This document shows positions 7,540-17,262 of a DNA stretch of 64,000 bases, piece after piece (within the stretch, counting starts at the first letter, position 1; each line of letters opens with the position of its first letter). A program made the translations under genes and the position numbers. This DNA is from Cupriavidus taiwanensis (lineage in GTDB: Bacteria > Pseudomonadota > Gammaproteobacteria > Burkholderiales > Burkholderiaceae), in NCBI RefSeq assembly GCF_900250075.1, contig NZ_LT977070.1, positions 248,001-312,000 of the forward strand. Reading direction: 5' to 3'. The notes under the pieces are model-generated. The model was not told the DNA's origin, searched no databases, and saw only the letters and a program-made list of their open reading frames with translations.

Positions 7540-10500
7540 ATGGCCAAGTTTTTTATCGACCGGCCGGTGTTCGCGTGGGTGCTCGCGCTGATCATCGTGC
7601 TGGGCGGCATATTGTCGATCCTGCAACTGCCGATCGCGCAATATCCGAACATCGCCCCGCCGACGATCTCGGTCACCGCCACCTATCCGGGTGCGTCGGC
7701 CAAGACGCTGGAGGATTCCGTCACTTCGGTGATCGAGCAGGAGCTTAACGGCGCCCCCAACCTGCTCTACTACAGCTCCACCAGCGAGTCGTCCGGCCTG
7801 GCCAGCATCACCATCGCCTTTGCGCCGGGCTCGAACGTCGACCTGAACTCGGTCGAGGTGCAGAACCGCCTCAAGCGCGTGGAAGCGCGCCTGCCGGCGG
7901 AGGTGCGCCAGCAGGGCGTGCGCGTCGACAAGGCCGGGAACAACTACATGATGTTCCTGACGGTGTCGTCCAAGTCCGGCACGGCCAGCGCGATCCAGCT
8001 CGGCAACTACGTCTCGGCGCAGGTGATCGACTCGATCCGGCGCGTGCCCGGCGTGGGCCAGGCCGACCTGTTCGGCACCGAGTACGCCATGCGGATCTGG
8101 CTGGACCCGGCCAAGCTGACCGGCTTCAACCTGACCCCGACCGACGTCACGGCCGCGGTCGGCGAGCAGAACATCCAGGTCGCCGTGGGCGAGCTGGGCG
8201 GCACGCCGTCGCCCAAGGGCACCGAACTCAATGCCACCGTCACCACCGAAAGCCGGCTGACCACGCCCGAGCAGTTCGGCAACATCCTGCTGCGCACCAA
8301 CCCGGACGGGTCGTCGGTGCGCATCAAGGACGTCGGCCGCGTGGAACTGGGCGGTGCCGACTACTCGACCCAGGCCCGCACCAACGGCAAGCCGTCGGCG
8401 GCCATCGCCATCAAGCTGGCCCCGACCGGCAACGCGCTCGCCACCGCCACCGCGGTGCGCGCCAAGATGGAAGAGCTGTCGAAGAACTTCCCGGGAGACT
8501 ACGAGTACTCGGTGCCGTACGACACCTCGGCCTTCGTCAAGATCTCGATCGAGGAAGTGATCAAGACCCTGCTCGAAGCCGTGGTGCTGGTGTTCCTGGT
8601 GATGTACCTGTTCCTGCAGAACTTCCGCGCCACGCTGATCCCGACGCTGGTGGTGCCGATCGCGCTGCTGGGCACCTTCGGCGCGCTGCTGGCATTCGGC
8701 TTCTCGATCAACGTGCTGACCATGTTCGGCATGGTGCTGGCGATCGGTATCCTGGTCGACGATGCCATCGTGGTGGTCGAGAACGTCGAGCGGATCATGA
8801 GCGAGGAAGGCCTGTCGCCACGTGAAGCCACACGCAAGGCCATGGGCCAGATCACCGGCGCCATCGTCGGCATCACGCTGGTGCTGACCGCGGTGTTCAT
8901 CCCGATGGCGTTCTTCTCGGGCTCGGTGGGCAACATCTACCGCCAGTTCTCGCTGTCGCTGATCGCCTCGATGGCGTTCTCGGCGCTGCTGGCGCTGACG
9001 CTGACCCCGGCGCTGTGCGCGACCATGCTCAAGCCGGTGGAAGCGGGCCATCACCATGAGAAGAAGGGTTTCTTCGGCTGGTTCAACCGCACCTTCGCCA
9101 CGGCCTCGACCGGCTACCAGGGCGTGGTCGCGCGCATCCTCAAGCGCACCGGCCGCTACCTGATCATCTACGCGCTGATCATCGCCGGCGTGGTGGTGCT
9201 GTTCAAGCGCCTGCCGTCGTCGTTCCTGCCCGATGAAGACCAGGGCTACATGATCACCGTGGTGCAGCTGCCCAACGGCGCGACCCAGGACCGTACCATC
9301 GGCGTGCTCAAGCAGATCGAGGACTACTACCTGCAGAAGGAAAGCAAGGTGGTGGACCAGATGATCACGGTGGCGGGCTTCTCCTTCTTCGGCCGCGGCC
9401 AGAACGGCGGTATCGCGTTCGTGCGCCTGAAGGACTGGAAGGAACGCACCGGCGAGGGCGAGACCGCGCAGGCGCTGGTCGGCCGTGCCTTCGGCGCGCT
9501 CTCGTTCATCAAGGACGCGATCATCTTCCCGCTCAATCCGCCGGCGATTTCCGAGCTGGGCAACTCCTCGGGCTTTGACTTCCGCCTGCAGGACCGCACC
9601 GGCCAGGGCCACGCCAAGCTGATGGAAGCGCGCAACATGATGCTCGGCATGGCCGCGCAGAGCCCGGTGCTGATGGGCGTGCGTCCGGAAGGCCAGGAAG
9701 ACGCGCCGCAGCTGCAGATCGACATCGACCGCGAGAAGGCCAAGGCGCTCGGCGTCTCGGTGGCGAGCATCAACTCGACGCTGTCGATCGCCTTCGGCTC
9801 CAACTACGTCAACGACTTCATCTACGAAGGCCGCGTGCGCAAGGTGATCGTGCAGGCCGAAGGCGCCGACCGCCGGCTGCCGGACGACCTGACCAAGCTG
9901 CGCGTGCGCAACAGCAACGGCGACATGGTGGCGTTCGCGGCGTTCGCGACCTCGAAGTGGGTGATGGGCTCGCCGCGCCTGGAGCGCTACAACGGCATGC
10001 CGGCGGTGAAGCTGGCGGGCCAGGCCGCGCCGGGCCGCAGTACCGGCGAAGCCATGCGCGTGATGGAGGAGAACTTCGCCAAGCTGCCGCCGGGCTTCGG
10101 CTTCGAGTGGTCCGGACAGTCGTACGAGGAACGCCTGGCCGGCTCGCAGGAACCGATCCTGTACACGCTGTCGCTGATCATCGTGTTCCTGTGCCTGGCC
10201 GCGCTGTATGAAAGCTGGTCGATCCCGTTCTCGGTGCTGCTGGTGGTGCCGCTGGGCGTGCTCGGCGCGCTGCTGGGCGTGACGCTGCGCGGCATGCCCA
10301 ACGATGTGTACTTCAAGGTGGGCCTGATCGCCACCATCGGCCTGTCGGCGAAGAACGCCATCCTGATCGTGGAATTCGCCAAGGACCTGCAGGCGCAAGG
10401 CAAGGGCCTGATCGAAGCCACGCTGGAAGCGGTGCACCTGCGCTTCCGCCCGATCCTGATGACGTCGATGGCGTTCATCCTGGGCGTGCTGCCGCTGGCG

Positions 10501-10692
10501 ATCGCCACCGGCGCGGGCTCGGGCAGCCAGCGCGCCATCGGTACCGGCGTGATGGGCGGGATGATCACGGCCACGGTGCTGGCGATCTTCCTGGTGCCGG
10601 TCTTCTTCGTCGTGGTGCGCAAGCGCTTCAAGGGCAGTGCTCGCCAGCGCATGCTGGACCAGAAGTGGCACGACCCCCAAGAGGAAATCTGA
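7540..10692 (+). CDS. RND efflux transporter, AcrB/MexB class (HAE1)
   Basis: This 1050-residue proton-driven drug exporter of the inner membrane is the usual length for the family. It starts [16 protein letters not shown], the standard first helix. The proton-relay residues are Asp407-Asp408 (in [14 protein letters not shown]) and Lys938 (in [16 protein letters not shown]), numbering nearly identical to E. coli AcrB. Porter and docking domains are complete. GGGA lies nine bases before the ATG. It is co-transcribed with the adaptor (72-base gap) and the channel gene (2-base gap). Confidence 0.96.
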   Translation: MAKFFIDRPVFAWVLALIIVLGGILSILQLPIAQYPNIAPPTISVTATYPGASAKTLEDSVTSVIEQELNGAPNLLYYSSTSESSGLASITIAFAPGSNVDLNSVEVQNRLKRVEARLPAEVRQQGVRVDKAGNNYMMFLTVSSKSGTASAIQLGNYVSAQVIDSIRRVPGVGQADLFGTEYAMRIWLDPAKLTGFNLTPTDVTAAVGEQNIQVAVGELGGTPSPKGTELNATVTTESRLTTPEQFGNILLRTNPDGSSVRIKDVGRVELGGADYSTQARTNGKPSAAIAIKLAPTGNALATATAVRAKMEELSKNFPGDYEYSVPYDTSAFVKISIEEVIKTLLEAVVLVFLVMYLFLQNFRATLIPTLVVPIALLGTFGALLAFGFSINVLTMFGMVLAIGILVDDAIVVVENVERIMSEEGLSPREATRKAMGQITGAIVGITLVLTAVFIPMAFFSGSVGNIYRQFSLSLIASMAFSALLALTLTPALCATMLKPVEAGHHHEKKGFFGWFNRTFATASTGYQGVVARILKRTGRYLIIYALIIAGVVVLFKRLPSSFLPDEDQGYMITVVQLPNGATQDRTIGVLKQIEDYYLQKESKVVDQMITVAGFSFFGRGQNGGIAFVRLKDWKERTGEGETAQALVGRAFGALSFIKDAIIFPLNPPAISELGNSSGFDFRLQDRTGQGHAKLMEARNMMLGMAAQSPVLMGVRPEGQEDAPQLQIDIDREKAKALGVSVASINSTLSIAFGSNYVNDFIYEGRVRKVIVQAEGADRRLPDDLTKLRVRNSNGDMVAFAAFATSKWVMGSPRLERYNGMPAVKLAGQAAPGRSTGEAMRVMEENFAKLPPGFGFEWSGQSYEERLAGSQEPILYTLSLIIVFLCLAALYESWSIPFSVLLVVPLGVLGALLGVTLRGMPNDVYFKVGLIATIGLSAKNAILIVEFAKDLQAQGKGLIEATLEAVHLRFRPILMTSMAFILGVLPLAIATGAGSGSQRAIGTGVMGGMITATVLAIFLVPVFFVVVRKRFKGSARQRMLDQKWHDPQEEI

Positions 10693-10694
10693 AC

Positions 10695-12179
10695 ATGACC
10701 AAGACTCTGACCACACTGCTGCTGGTGGCCGGCGTTCTGACGGGGTGCACGCTGGCGCCCCACTATGACCGCCCTGCCCCGCCGGTGGCAGACAGCTTCC
10801 CGACGGCGCCCGAAGGCTATGCCACGGCCGAGGTGAAGAGCGGCGAAACCCGCCGCGCCGCCGACATCGGCTGGCGCGAGTTCTTCCGCGACCCGCGCCT
10901 GCAGGCGCTGATCGCGACCTCGCTGGAAAACAACCGCGACCTGCGCACCGCGGCGCTGCGCATCGAGGAAGCGCGCGCGCTGTACCAGGTGCAGCGCGCC
11001 GACCTGCTGCCCACGGTGAACGTCAACGGCGGCTACACCCGGGCCCGCACCACCGCCGCCGAAGCGGCGACGGTGCTCGGGCAGCCGGGCGTGACCGAGG
11101 TGTACCAGGTCGGCCTGGGCATCTCGTCGTACGAGCTCGATTTCTTCGGGCGCGTGCGCAGCCTGTCCAATGCCGCGCTGGCGCAGTATTTCGCCACCGA
11201 AGAGGCGCGCCGCTCGGCGCATATCTCGCTGGTCTCGGAAGTCGCCAAGGCCTACCTGGCCGAGCGCGCCTACGCCGAGCAGTACGAGCTGGCGCGCGAC
11301 TCCCTGAAGGCGCGCGAAAGCACCTACGGGCTGGCCAAGCAGCGCTTCGAGGCCGGCGCCACCTCGGCGCTGGACCTGCGCGACAACGAGTCGCTGGTGG
11401 CGCAGGCACGCGTCGCCGCGGCGCAGCTGGCACGCCAGCGCGCGCAGGCGCATAACGCGCTCGAAGTGCTGGTGGGCAAGCCCATCGGCACCATCGAGAA
11501 CCTGCCCGAGCCGATGCGCCTGTCGGACGAGCGCATCATCAGCGATATTCCGCCGGGGCTGCCGTCGGACCTGCTCGAGCAGCGTCCCGACATCCGCCAG
11601 GCCGAGCAGCAGCTGCTGTCGGCCAACGCCAATATCGGCGCGGCGCGCGCGGCGTTCTTTCCGCGCGTCACGCTGACCGCCAGCGGCGGCACCATCAGCC
11701 CGACGTTCTCCGGGCTGTTCGATGCCGGCACGCGCGCCTGGTCGTTCGCGCCGCAGCTGGTGCTGCCGATCTTCGACTTCGGCCGCAACCTGTCCAACCT
11801 GGACCTGGCCAACGTGCGCAAGAACATCCAGATCGCCAACTACGAGAAGACCATCCAGACGGCCTTCGCGGAAGTGGCGGACGCACTGGTGGCGCGCGGC
11901 ACGCTGGAAGACCAGGTCGCGGGCCAGGAACAGGCGCGCAATGCCGAGGCCGCCCGCTACGAGCTGTCGCGCCTGCGCTTCCGCAGCGGCGTGGCCAGCT
12001 ACCTGGACGAACTCGATGCGCAGCGCCAGCTGTTCACCGCGGAACAGGCGCTGGTGCAGGCCCGGCAGCTGCGGCTGAACAATGCGATCGATTTGTACCG
12101 GTCGCTGGGCGGCGGCTTGCAGGAGAGCAGTGCGGTGGCGCAGCAGGCGCCGGCGCAGCAGGGGACGGCGACGCAGTAA
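10695..12179 (+). CDS. RND efflux outer-membrane channel lipoprotein (OprM/NodT family)
   Basis: This is the TolC-like outer-membrane exit duct for the pump. The lipoprotein signal MTKTLTTLLLVAGVLTGC ends in the lipobox LTGC. Two outer-membrane-efflux repeats follow (DIGWREFFRDPRLQALIATS in the first half; ATSALDLRDNESLVAQARV and VASYLDELDAQRQLFTAEQA later). The start at 10695 follows the pump stop by two bases, with GAGGAA just upstream. The C-terminus is a short Gln/Ala-rich tail. Confidence 0.93.
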   Translation: MTKTLTTLLLVAGVLTGCTLAPHYDRPAPPVADSFPTAPEGYATAEVKSGETRRAADIGWREFFRDPRLQALIATSLENNRDLRTAALRIEEARALYQVQRADLLPTVNVNGGYTRARTTAAEAATVLGQPGVTEVYQVGLGISSYELDFFGRVRSLSNAALAQYFATEEARRSAHISLVSEVAKAYLAERAYAEQYELARDSLKARESTYGLAKQRFEAGATSALDLRDNESLVAQARVAAAQLARQRAQAHNALEVLVGKPIGTIENLPEPMRLSDERIISDIPPGLPSDLLEQRPDIRQAEQQLLSANANIGAARAAFFPRVTLTASGGTISPTFSGLFDAGTRAWSFAPQLVLPIFDFGRNLSNLDLANVRKNIQIANYEKTIQTAFAEVADALVARGTLEDQVAGQEQARNAEAARYELSRLRFRSGVASYLDELDAQRQLFTAEQALVQARQLRLNNAIDLYRSLGGGLQESSAVAQQAPAQQGTATQ

Positions 12180-12206
12180 GTCCTTGCCTTAACGGTTGCC
12201 TTAACG

Positions 12207-12240
12207 AAAAACGACGCGCCCTGGCGCGTCGTTTTTTTTC
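12207..12240 (+). terminator. Rho-independent terminator of the efflux operon
   Basis: ACGACGCGCC (12211-12220) pairs with GGCGCGTCGT (12223-12232) and is followed by a run of T residues. It lies 30 bases after the channel gene stop. Confidence 0.88.
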
Positions 12241-12249
12241 GCGGGTTTG

Positions 12250-12373
12250 CTCCCCTCTCCCGCTTGCGGGAGAGGGGCCGGGGGAGAGGGCAGGCGCTGG
12301 CAATTGCGACGGCCTGCACTTCGTGGAGGTTCCCGCCCTCTCCCCAACCCTCTCCCGCAAGCGGGAGAGGGAG
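12250..12373. repeat. Pair of inverted REP-like palindromes (BIME-like)
   Basis: Two copies of the CCCTCTCCCGC/GCGGGAGAGGG palindrome (12252-12277 and 12348-12371) lie in opposite orientation with GC-rich flanks that also mirror each other. They sit between the efflux operon and the convergent OmpW gene. The same family is found at 1173-1198. Confidence 0.8.
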
Positions 12374-12405
12374 CGCGCCTCAGCAAATGACAGACGCCGC
12401 AGCCC

Positions 12406-13245
12406 TCAAAACTTGTACGAAGCCGCCACAAAAAACACCAGCGGATTCGGCTCCAGCTTGGTCTTCGACGTCGACAGCACCGTGCCGTTGGCCGCCTTGA
12501 TCGTCATCGTCGAGGTGGTCTTCAGCGGGATGTAGGTGATCGCCGCCGTCAGTCCCCAGTGCTCGTCGAAGTTGTAGGTGCCGCCGATATTGAAGACCGG
12601 CGCCCACGACGACGAGGCATCGGCGCTGACCGAGGTCGGCCCCGGAATGCCTGCGCCCGCCGCCAGGATGGCGCCGAGGTTGTTGTTGACCGAGCTGGCG
12701 AAGGCCGGGTTGACTTCGATGTTGGTAAAGAAGTTGTACGAGACCCCGAGCCCCAGGAACGGCCGGAAGCGCGTGCCCGGTTCCAGGAAGTGGTACTGCA
12801 CCATCGCCGCCGGGCTCCACTGGCGCGCCTTGGTGATGATCGGGTTCAGCGCCGGGTCGCCCAGGCTCTGGCGGCCGAGCGCGCCGGCCGGGCCGGGCGG
12901 GATCAGCTCGCCATGGCCATAGAGCTTGAACTCGGGCGGGATGCCGCCCACCGCGGTGATGGCGATATGGTCGGTGACGAAGTGGCTGAAGGTCAGCCCC
13001 AGCGTATTGGCGTTGGACGACGAGATGCTGCTGCCTGGCGCGGTGAAGGTCGACGGCAGCCCGAGCGGGTAGTTGATCGGCACGTCCAGCAGCGAGGTGG
13101 TGAGCGGATCGCTCTGGCCATGGGTCCGGATATGGAACCAGCCGGCCGAGACCACGTTGTCGCCCTTCTTCTGGGCATGGGCAGGCACGGCGATGCTGGC
13201 CAGCGCGGCCAGCACCAGCGCGAGCGTCAGATGCAAGGTCTTCAT
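12406..13245 (-). CDS. OmpW-family outer-membrane protein
   Basis: This 279-residue small beta-barrel has a cleaved signal peptide ending in VPAHAQ. Its strands alternate aromatic residues and it ends in the outer-membrane signature Phe (VFFVAASYKF). OmpW proteins form a narrow hydrophobic channel linked to uptake of hydrophobic molecules. Family marks visible are SAGWFHIRTH near the start, GLTFSHFVTDHIAITA, and EHWGLTAAITYIPLKTT. A long loop (about residues 45-75) is larger than in E. coli OmpW. It is last in a minus-strand series of envelope and oxidation genes. Confidence 0.88.
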   Translation of the reverse strand: MKTLHLTLALVLAALASIAVPAHAQKKGDNVVSAGWFHIRTHGQSDPLTTSLLDVPINYPLGLPSTFTAPGSSISSSNANTLGLTFSHFVTDHIAITAVGGIPPEFKLYGHGELIPPGPAGALGRQSLGDPALNPIITKARQWSPAAMVQYHFLEPGTRFRPFLGLGVSYNFFTNIEVNPAFASSVNNNLGAILAAGAGIPGPTSVSADASSSWAPVFNIGGTYNFDEHWGLTAAITYIPLKTTSTMTIKAANGTVLSTSKTKLEPNPLVFFVAASYKF

Positions 13246-13327
13246 GTTGTATCCCCGGGCAGTGAAGTCACTGGTGATGCATCGATGGAGGGCGCCGGGG
13301 CTGCGATGGCCCCGGGCCTGGGCCGGC

Positions 13328-14602
13328 TTATTGCACGAAGGCGCCGACGGTGAAGTACGGGCCGCTGTCGCGCTGCTCCAGGAAGCCGAACACGCCGCCG
13401 GTGAACATCAGCTTGCCGGTCGGCGCCGAGCCGGCGGGCGCCTCGCGGCGCGAGGTGCGGACCACGCCCGGCACCTGCTGCGCGAAGTCCAGCCGGTAGG
13501 GGATCGCCAGCGACGCATCGGACGGCCGGAACGGATCCATCATGGTCGCGGCGGCGCCCACCAGCGCCGTCACGCGGTAGTTGAAGTTGCTGTCGACGCC
13601 GACGTATTCGCCATTGACCGTGCCCTCGGTGACCGCCACGGCGGGGGCCATCATGCCGATGCCGATCTCGTCGTCGGCGCCCAGGGGCCCATTGGCGAGC
13701 GAGTCATTGGCATAGCCCACGCGGATCATGATCGGCACCAGCTGGCCGCGCAGCTTGCCCACGATCAGGTAGGCCTTGCCCAGCGTGCTGCCCAGCGTGG
13801 GCGGCTGGCTCTCGGCCTTGTAGCGGGTCGACAGCAGCGCGCCGCTGGGCTGCGGCACGAAGTTGTCGCCCTTGCGCTCGCACGTGCCGGTGGCGTTGTC
13901 GCAGACCGTGAACGAGCCGTCGGCGGCGAGCGCCATGCGGTAGTCCTGTGCCACCAATTGGAACTGCTTGGACGGCACCTCGTGGAAGCCGGTGCCGTTG
14001 TATTGCCCGGCGATCTTCGCCAGGTCGGTCTCGGTCTGCGCGAAGCCGATGAACTGGAAGTACGGGAAGGTGGTATCGGGCACCGCGCCGGCGCCGAGCA
14101 CGCCGTTGAACTGGATGCGCGCGCCCGGGATGGTGCCGCCCGCCACGCCTTCGCCGACGAAGAGCTTGGCCGGGCGGGCGGGATCGAGGCTGGCGCCGCT
14201 CAGCTCGAACGCGCACTGGTTCAGCTTCTCGGTGGGCAGGCCGGTCTCGGCCTTGAGCGTGCCGCGCATCACGTTCAGGCCGTTGGTGGGATCGCTGCGG
14301 GTGGGCTGCACGGTGCCGGTCTGGCGCGGCACCGATGAGTCCAGGAAGGTCACCTGCCAGGTCATGCGGGTGGTGTCGATCTGCACCTTGACCAGCTCGC
14401 CCGAGCCGGTGCCGCCGGTGAAGGTGGTGTTGTAGTCCAGCGCGGCCGGACACAGCCGCGTCTGCGCGGCCGCCGGCGTGGCCGGGGCGTCGTCGCCGCC
14501 GCCGCCACCGCCGCAGGCGGCAAGCATGGCGGTGGCGGCCGCGGCCAGTGCGCGCGCCGGTACGGTCGATGGGCGCGGCAGGACAATTTGATGGGGCTGC
14601 AT
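13328..14602 (-). CDS. Lipoprotein of unknown function (probably DUF2957 family), copy 1
   Basis: This 424-residue secreted lipoprotein has the lipobox LAAC followed by six Gly residues. The mature part begins with a conserved cysteine (LCPAALDYNTTFTGG) and holds further Cys residues in pairs (CDNATGTC), suggesting disulfides. Motifs shared with the next gene are FTGGxGxGELV, VPxQxGxVxPTR, GVAGGxIPGAxI, PFxxFxxFAQTETD and IAGxYNxxGxHEVPS. I recall this family as DUF2957, restricted to Burkholderiales. No function is known. GGAG precedes the ATG by eight bases. Confidence 0.75.
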   Translation of the reverse strand: MQPHQIVLPRPSTVPARALAAAATAMLAACGGGGGGDDAPATPAAAQTRLCPAALDYNTTFTGGTGSGELVKVQIDTTRMTWQVTFLDSSVPRQTGTVQPTRSDPTNGLNVMRGTLKAETGLPTEKLNQCAFELSGASLDPARPAKLFVGEGVAGGTIPGARIQFNGVLGAGAVPDTTFPYFQFIGFAQTETDLAKIAGQYNGTGFHEVPSKQFQLVAQDYRMALAADGSFTVCDNATGTCERKGDNFVPQPSGALLSTRYKAESQPPTLGSTLGKAYLIVGKLRGQLVPIMIRVGYANDSLANGPLGADDEIGIGMMAPAVAVTEGTVNGEYVGVDSNFNYRVTALVGAAATMMDPFRPSDASLAIPYRLDFAQQVPGVVRTSRREAPAGSAPTGKLMFTGGVFGFLEQRDSGPYFTVGAFVQ

Positions 14603-14637
14603 GGCTTGGTCTCCTCGTTGTTTTCTCTGCGCTGCGA

Positions 14638-15993
14638 TCAGGGTGCCGCGAGCACGCCCACGCGGAAGGTCGAGCTGGTGCCGCCGGTGCCGGACAAATG
14701 GCTGAACACGCGGCCGCTGGCGATCAGCGCGCCGGTGGTGCCGCTGTTGTCGGTGGTGGTCACCATGCCCGTCGCGGCCTGCGTGAAATCGAGCTGGAAG
14801 CCGCCGGTCTGGTTCATCGTCATCGGGTCGAGCAGGTCCACGCGCGCGCCCTTGATCAGCGACGCGGTGTAGGCAAAGTCGCTGCCCGAGCCGATATAGC
14901 CGCCGTCGAGCCGGCCGCTGGCGACGGTGGTGGCAGGCGCCATCAGCGCGAGCCCCGATTCATCGTCGACATTGACCGTCAGCGGCAGCAGCGAGATCTG
15001 CGCATAGCCGGTGCGCACCAGCAGCGGCACCAGCGCGCCGTCGAGCTTGCCCACCACCATCAGCCCCTTGGCGCGGCTGGCGTTGTTGCTGGTGATGGCC
15101 TGGTTGTGGAACGACGGATAGCGGCGGCTGCCGTCGGCATTGCTGCTTTCGAAGGCGCCGTCGGCGCTGCGCAGCTTCCAGCTGTTGCCGGTGCTGCGGC
15201 AGCTGCCGCTTGCCGTGGTGCAGCTGCCGTCGGCGTTGAGCGTCTCGGTGGTCTGCGCGGTGGCGGGCGTGAAATGGCTTTGGGCGGTCAGCGCGCCGCC
15301 GGACGGCACCTGGTGGTAGCCCAGCAGGTTGTAGGTGCCGGCCACCCTGCTGAAATCGGTCTCGGTCTGCGCAAACGCCAGCACCGGGTAGAACGGGAAG
15401 GTGGTGGCCGGGATCGCGCCGAGTCCGAGCACGCCCGGATAGGAAATGGTGGCACCCGGAATCCCGCCGCCGGCGACACCGTTGCCGAGGAAGATCACCG
15501 GCGGTTTGGCGCTGTCGATATTCGCCTGCGAGACGCCGTCCGATGCCGTAGCGGTCTGCAACGCCACCGCGCAGCGGTTCTGCTCGGCGGTGGGCAGCGA
15601 GGTCAGGTTGGCGAAGGTGCCGGTGAAGGTCACGCCCGCGCGCGTCGGGCTGACGCTGCCGGGCTGCTTCGGCACCGGCGACTCGATGATTTCCAGCTGG
15701 TAGGTGCGCGCCGCGGTATCGAAGCGCAGCCTGACCAGCTCGCCCGCGCCGGAGCCGCCGGTGAAGGTGGTGCCGTAGTCCAGCGCCGCCGGGCACAGCG
15801 ATCCGGGCGGGCCACCGATGGTGACCGGCCCCTGCGCCGGGCACGTGCCCGTGTCCGCGCATTGCGGCGGCGCCTGCGTGCCGGCGCGCGGCGTGTCCTC
15901 GTCGCCGCCGCCACCACCGCAGCCGGCCAGCGCCGCGGCCACGCTCACCCCTGTCACCACCAAAGTGCTGCGCCACAACCTCGACATGGTCAT
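14638..15993 (-). CDS. Lipoprotein of unknown function (probably DUF2957 family), copy 2
   Basis: This 451-residue lipoprotein is a paralogue of the adjacent 13328-14602 gene. The signal ends LAGC and a Gly5 stretch follows. CPAALDYGTTFTGGSGAGEL, IPGATISYPG and YPVLAFAQTETDFSRVAG match the neighbour closely. The start at 15993 is chosen because AGGAG lies about eight bases upstream; a second ATG follows six bases later. The pair most likely arose by tandem duplication and is probably co-transcribed (35-base gap). Confidence 0.75.
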   Translation of the reverse strand: MTMSRLWRSTLVVTGVSVAAALAGCGGGGGDEDTPRAGTQAPPQCADTGTCPAQGPVTIGGPPGSLCPAALDYGTTFTGGSGAGELVRLRFDTAARTYQLEIIESPVPKQPGSVSPTRAGVTFTGTFANLTSLPTAEQNRCAVALQTATASDGVSQANIDSAKPPVIFLGNGVAGGGIPGATISYPGVLGLGAIPATTFPFYPVLAFAQTETDFSRVAGTYNLLGYHQVPSGGALTAQSHFTPATAQTTETLNADGSCTTASGSCRSTGNSWKLRSADGAFESSNADGSRRYPSFHNQAITSNNASRAKGLMVVGKLDGALVPLLVRTGYAQISLLPLTVNVDDESGLALMAPATTVASGRLDGGYIGSGSDFAYTASLIKGARVDLLDPMTMNQTGGFQLDFTQAATGMVTTTDNSGTTGALIASGRVFSHLSGTGGTSSTFRVGVLAAP

Positions 15994-16152
15994 TGCCTGT
16001 CTCCTGATTTTCCTGCGACCCCTGTTGCCGGATCGGTGGTCCGGCTCTGCGTCCGGATCCTGTCGTGAGCGGCGACTGTCGCCGCGCGCGGGTTTCAGCG
16101 TCAATAGAGCGGCCGTTCCAAACGGGCGCGGCCGCGCGCGGCGCGTGCCGCG

Positions 16153-17097
16153 TCAGAAGCGATACTCGGGATTGGCCGGGTCGAACGCCGCGGCCTCGAA
16201 GGTCTTGCGCACCAGCTTGTCGAACACGATCTTCTCGACCATGTTGCCGTCGGCATCCCACGCGGTTTCCACGCGGATATACGGATGCTTCAGGTCCAGC
16301 ATCAGCTGCACGCGCTTGGCGTAGTACTGCGGCGCGCCGGCCGGCAAGTCCCAGGTCAGTGCCACCATGCGCACGCCCTGCTCCTGCACGATCTCGGCCT
16401 TGCCGTATTTCTCGGACAGCCCGGCGGCGCGCAGCGATTTCGCGTCACGCTCGAGCATCGACAGCACGTACTGGAAGCCCAGGTCGCGCACGGTATGGTT
16501 GGACTGCGAACGCGCCAGCGAGCCGTCCAGTGCGATCCACATCGAGGTAAAGCCCAGCACGCCGCCCAGGTGGCCGTACATCTCGTCCTTGCGGCGGGTC
16601 TCGTCATACAGGATTTCCTGGCCCGCCTGGGAGCCGCCGGGCAGCCACCTGGCATAGAGCTGGCGCGGCGCATGGCGGTAGCGGATCTGCATCTTGGCGG
16701 GCTGTTCCTGCCACTGGCCGTTGAGCCGCTCCTGGCGCGACATCCAGTACTCGTATTCGGGATAGCGGTTCATCTCGGCGCGTGCCCATTTCAGCAGCGC
16801 ATCGGGCTGCAGCGCCTGGAACACGGCCAGCACCTGCGCGTCGGACAGGCGCGCGAGCTCGCCGCTGGAGACCTGGCGCGAGAACAACGCGGCCTGCTGT
16901 GCCGACGGCAGGCCGTCATAGGCCGTGCCGGTGGCGGCGGCAGCGCTGGCCGGCTGGGCCATGGCCACGGGCGGATACGCCAGCGGCGCGGCCAGCAGGC
17001 CGATGACGGCGCCGGTGATGGCGGCAAGGCGGCGCAGCGTGTTCGAGGGTCGGTTGGATGGTCGATCGGATGGTCGGATCGGCGGATGGATTGACAC
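16153..17097 (-). CDS. Exported DUF1571-type protein
   Basis: This 314-residue exported protein has a hydrophobic signal (LAAITGAVIGLLAAPLAY, ending near AMAQ). The mature domain contains YEYWMSRQERLNGQW, KMQIRYRHAPRQLYARWLPG and the C-terminal IRVETAWDADGNMVEK, the pattern of DUF1571 proteins, whose function is not known. GTG at 17097 is the likely start because a strong GAGGAGG lies ten bases upstream. The first 20 residues are an Ile/Arg/Pro/Ser/Asp repeat encoded by imperfect tandem repeats of GGATGGTCG-like sequence. Confidence 0.72.
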   Translation of the reverse strand: MSIHPPIRPSDRPSNRPSNTLRRLAAITGAVIGLLAAPLAYPPVAMAQPASAAAATGTAYDGLPSAQQAALFSRQVSSGELARLSDAQVLAVFQALQPDALLKWARAEMNRYPEYEYWMSRQERLNGQWQEQPAKMQIRYRHAPRQLYARWLPGGSQAGQEILYDETRRKDEMYGHLGGVLGFTSMWIALDGSLARSQSNHTVRDLGFQYVLSMLERDAKSLRAAGLSEKYGKAEIVQEQGVRMVALTWDLPAGAPQYYAKRVQLMLDLKHPYIRVETAWDADGNMVEKIVFDKLVRKTFEAAAFDPANPEYRF

Positions 17098-17262
17098 GGC
17101 AGCTTCCTCCTCAAGACGGGCAAAGCGAACAGGGTCACCGCAGCGCTGGTGGGCGCACGGGGTCCACAGGGCCGCGGCGCGGCCCCGCTGGGTGGATCGA
17201 CGGTTCAGGTTGCGTGAGCGCGGCGGCGCCATGCCGGCGGTAACCGGCAGTGGCGCGCGCGG

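Noticed and set aside
7516..10716. Long open frame on the minus strand opposite the RND transporter gene
   Set aside because: It is His/Arg/Ala/Asp-rich with no family match and lies fully opposite a clear transporter gene; in high-GC DNA such mirror frames are expected.
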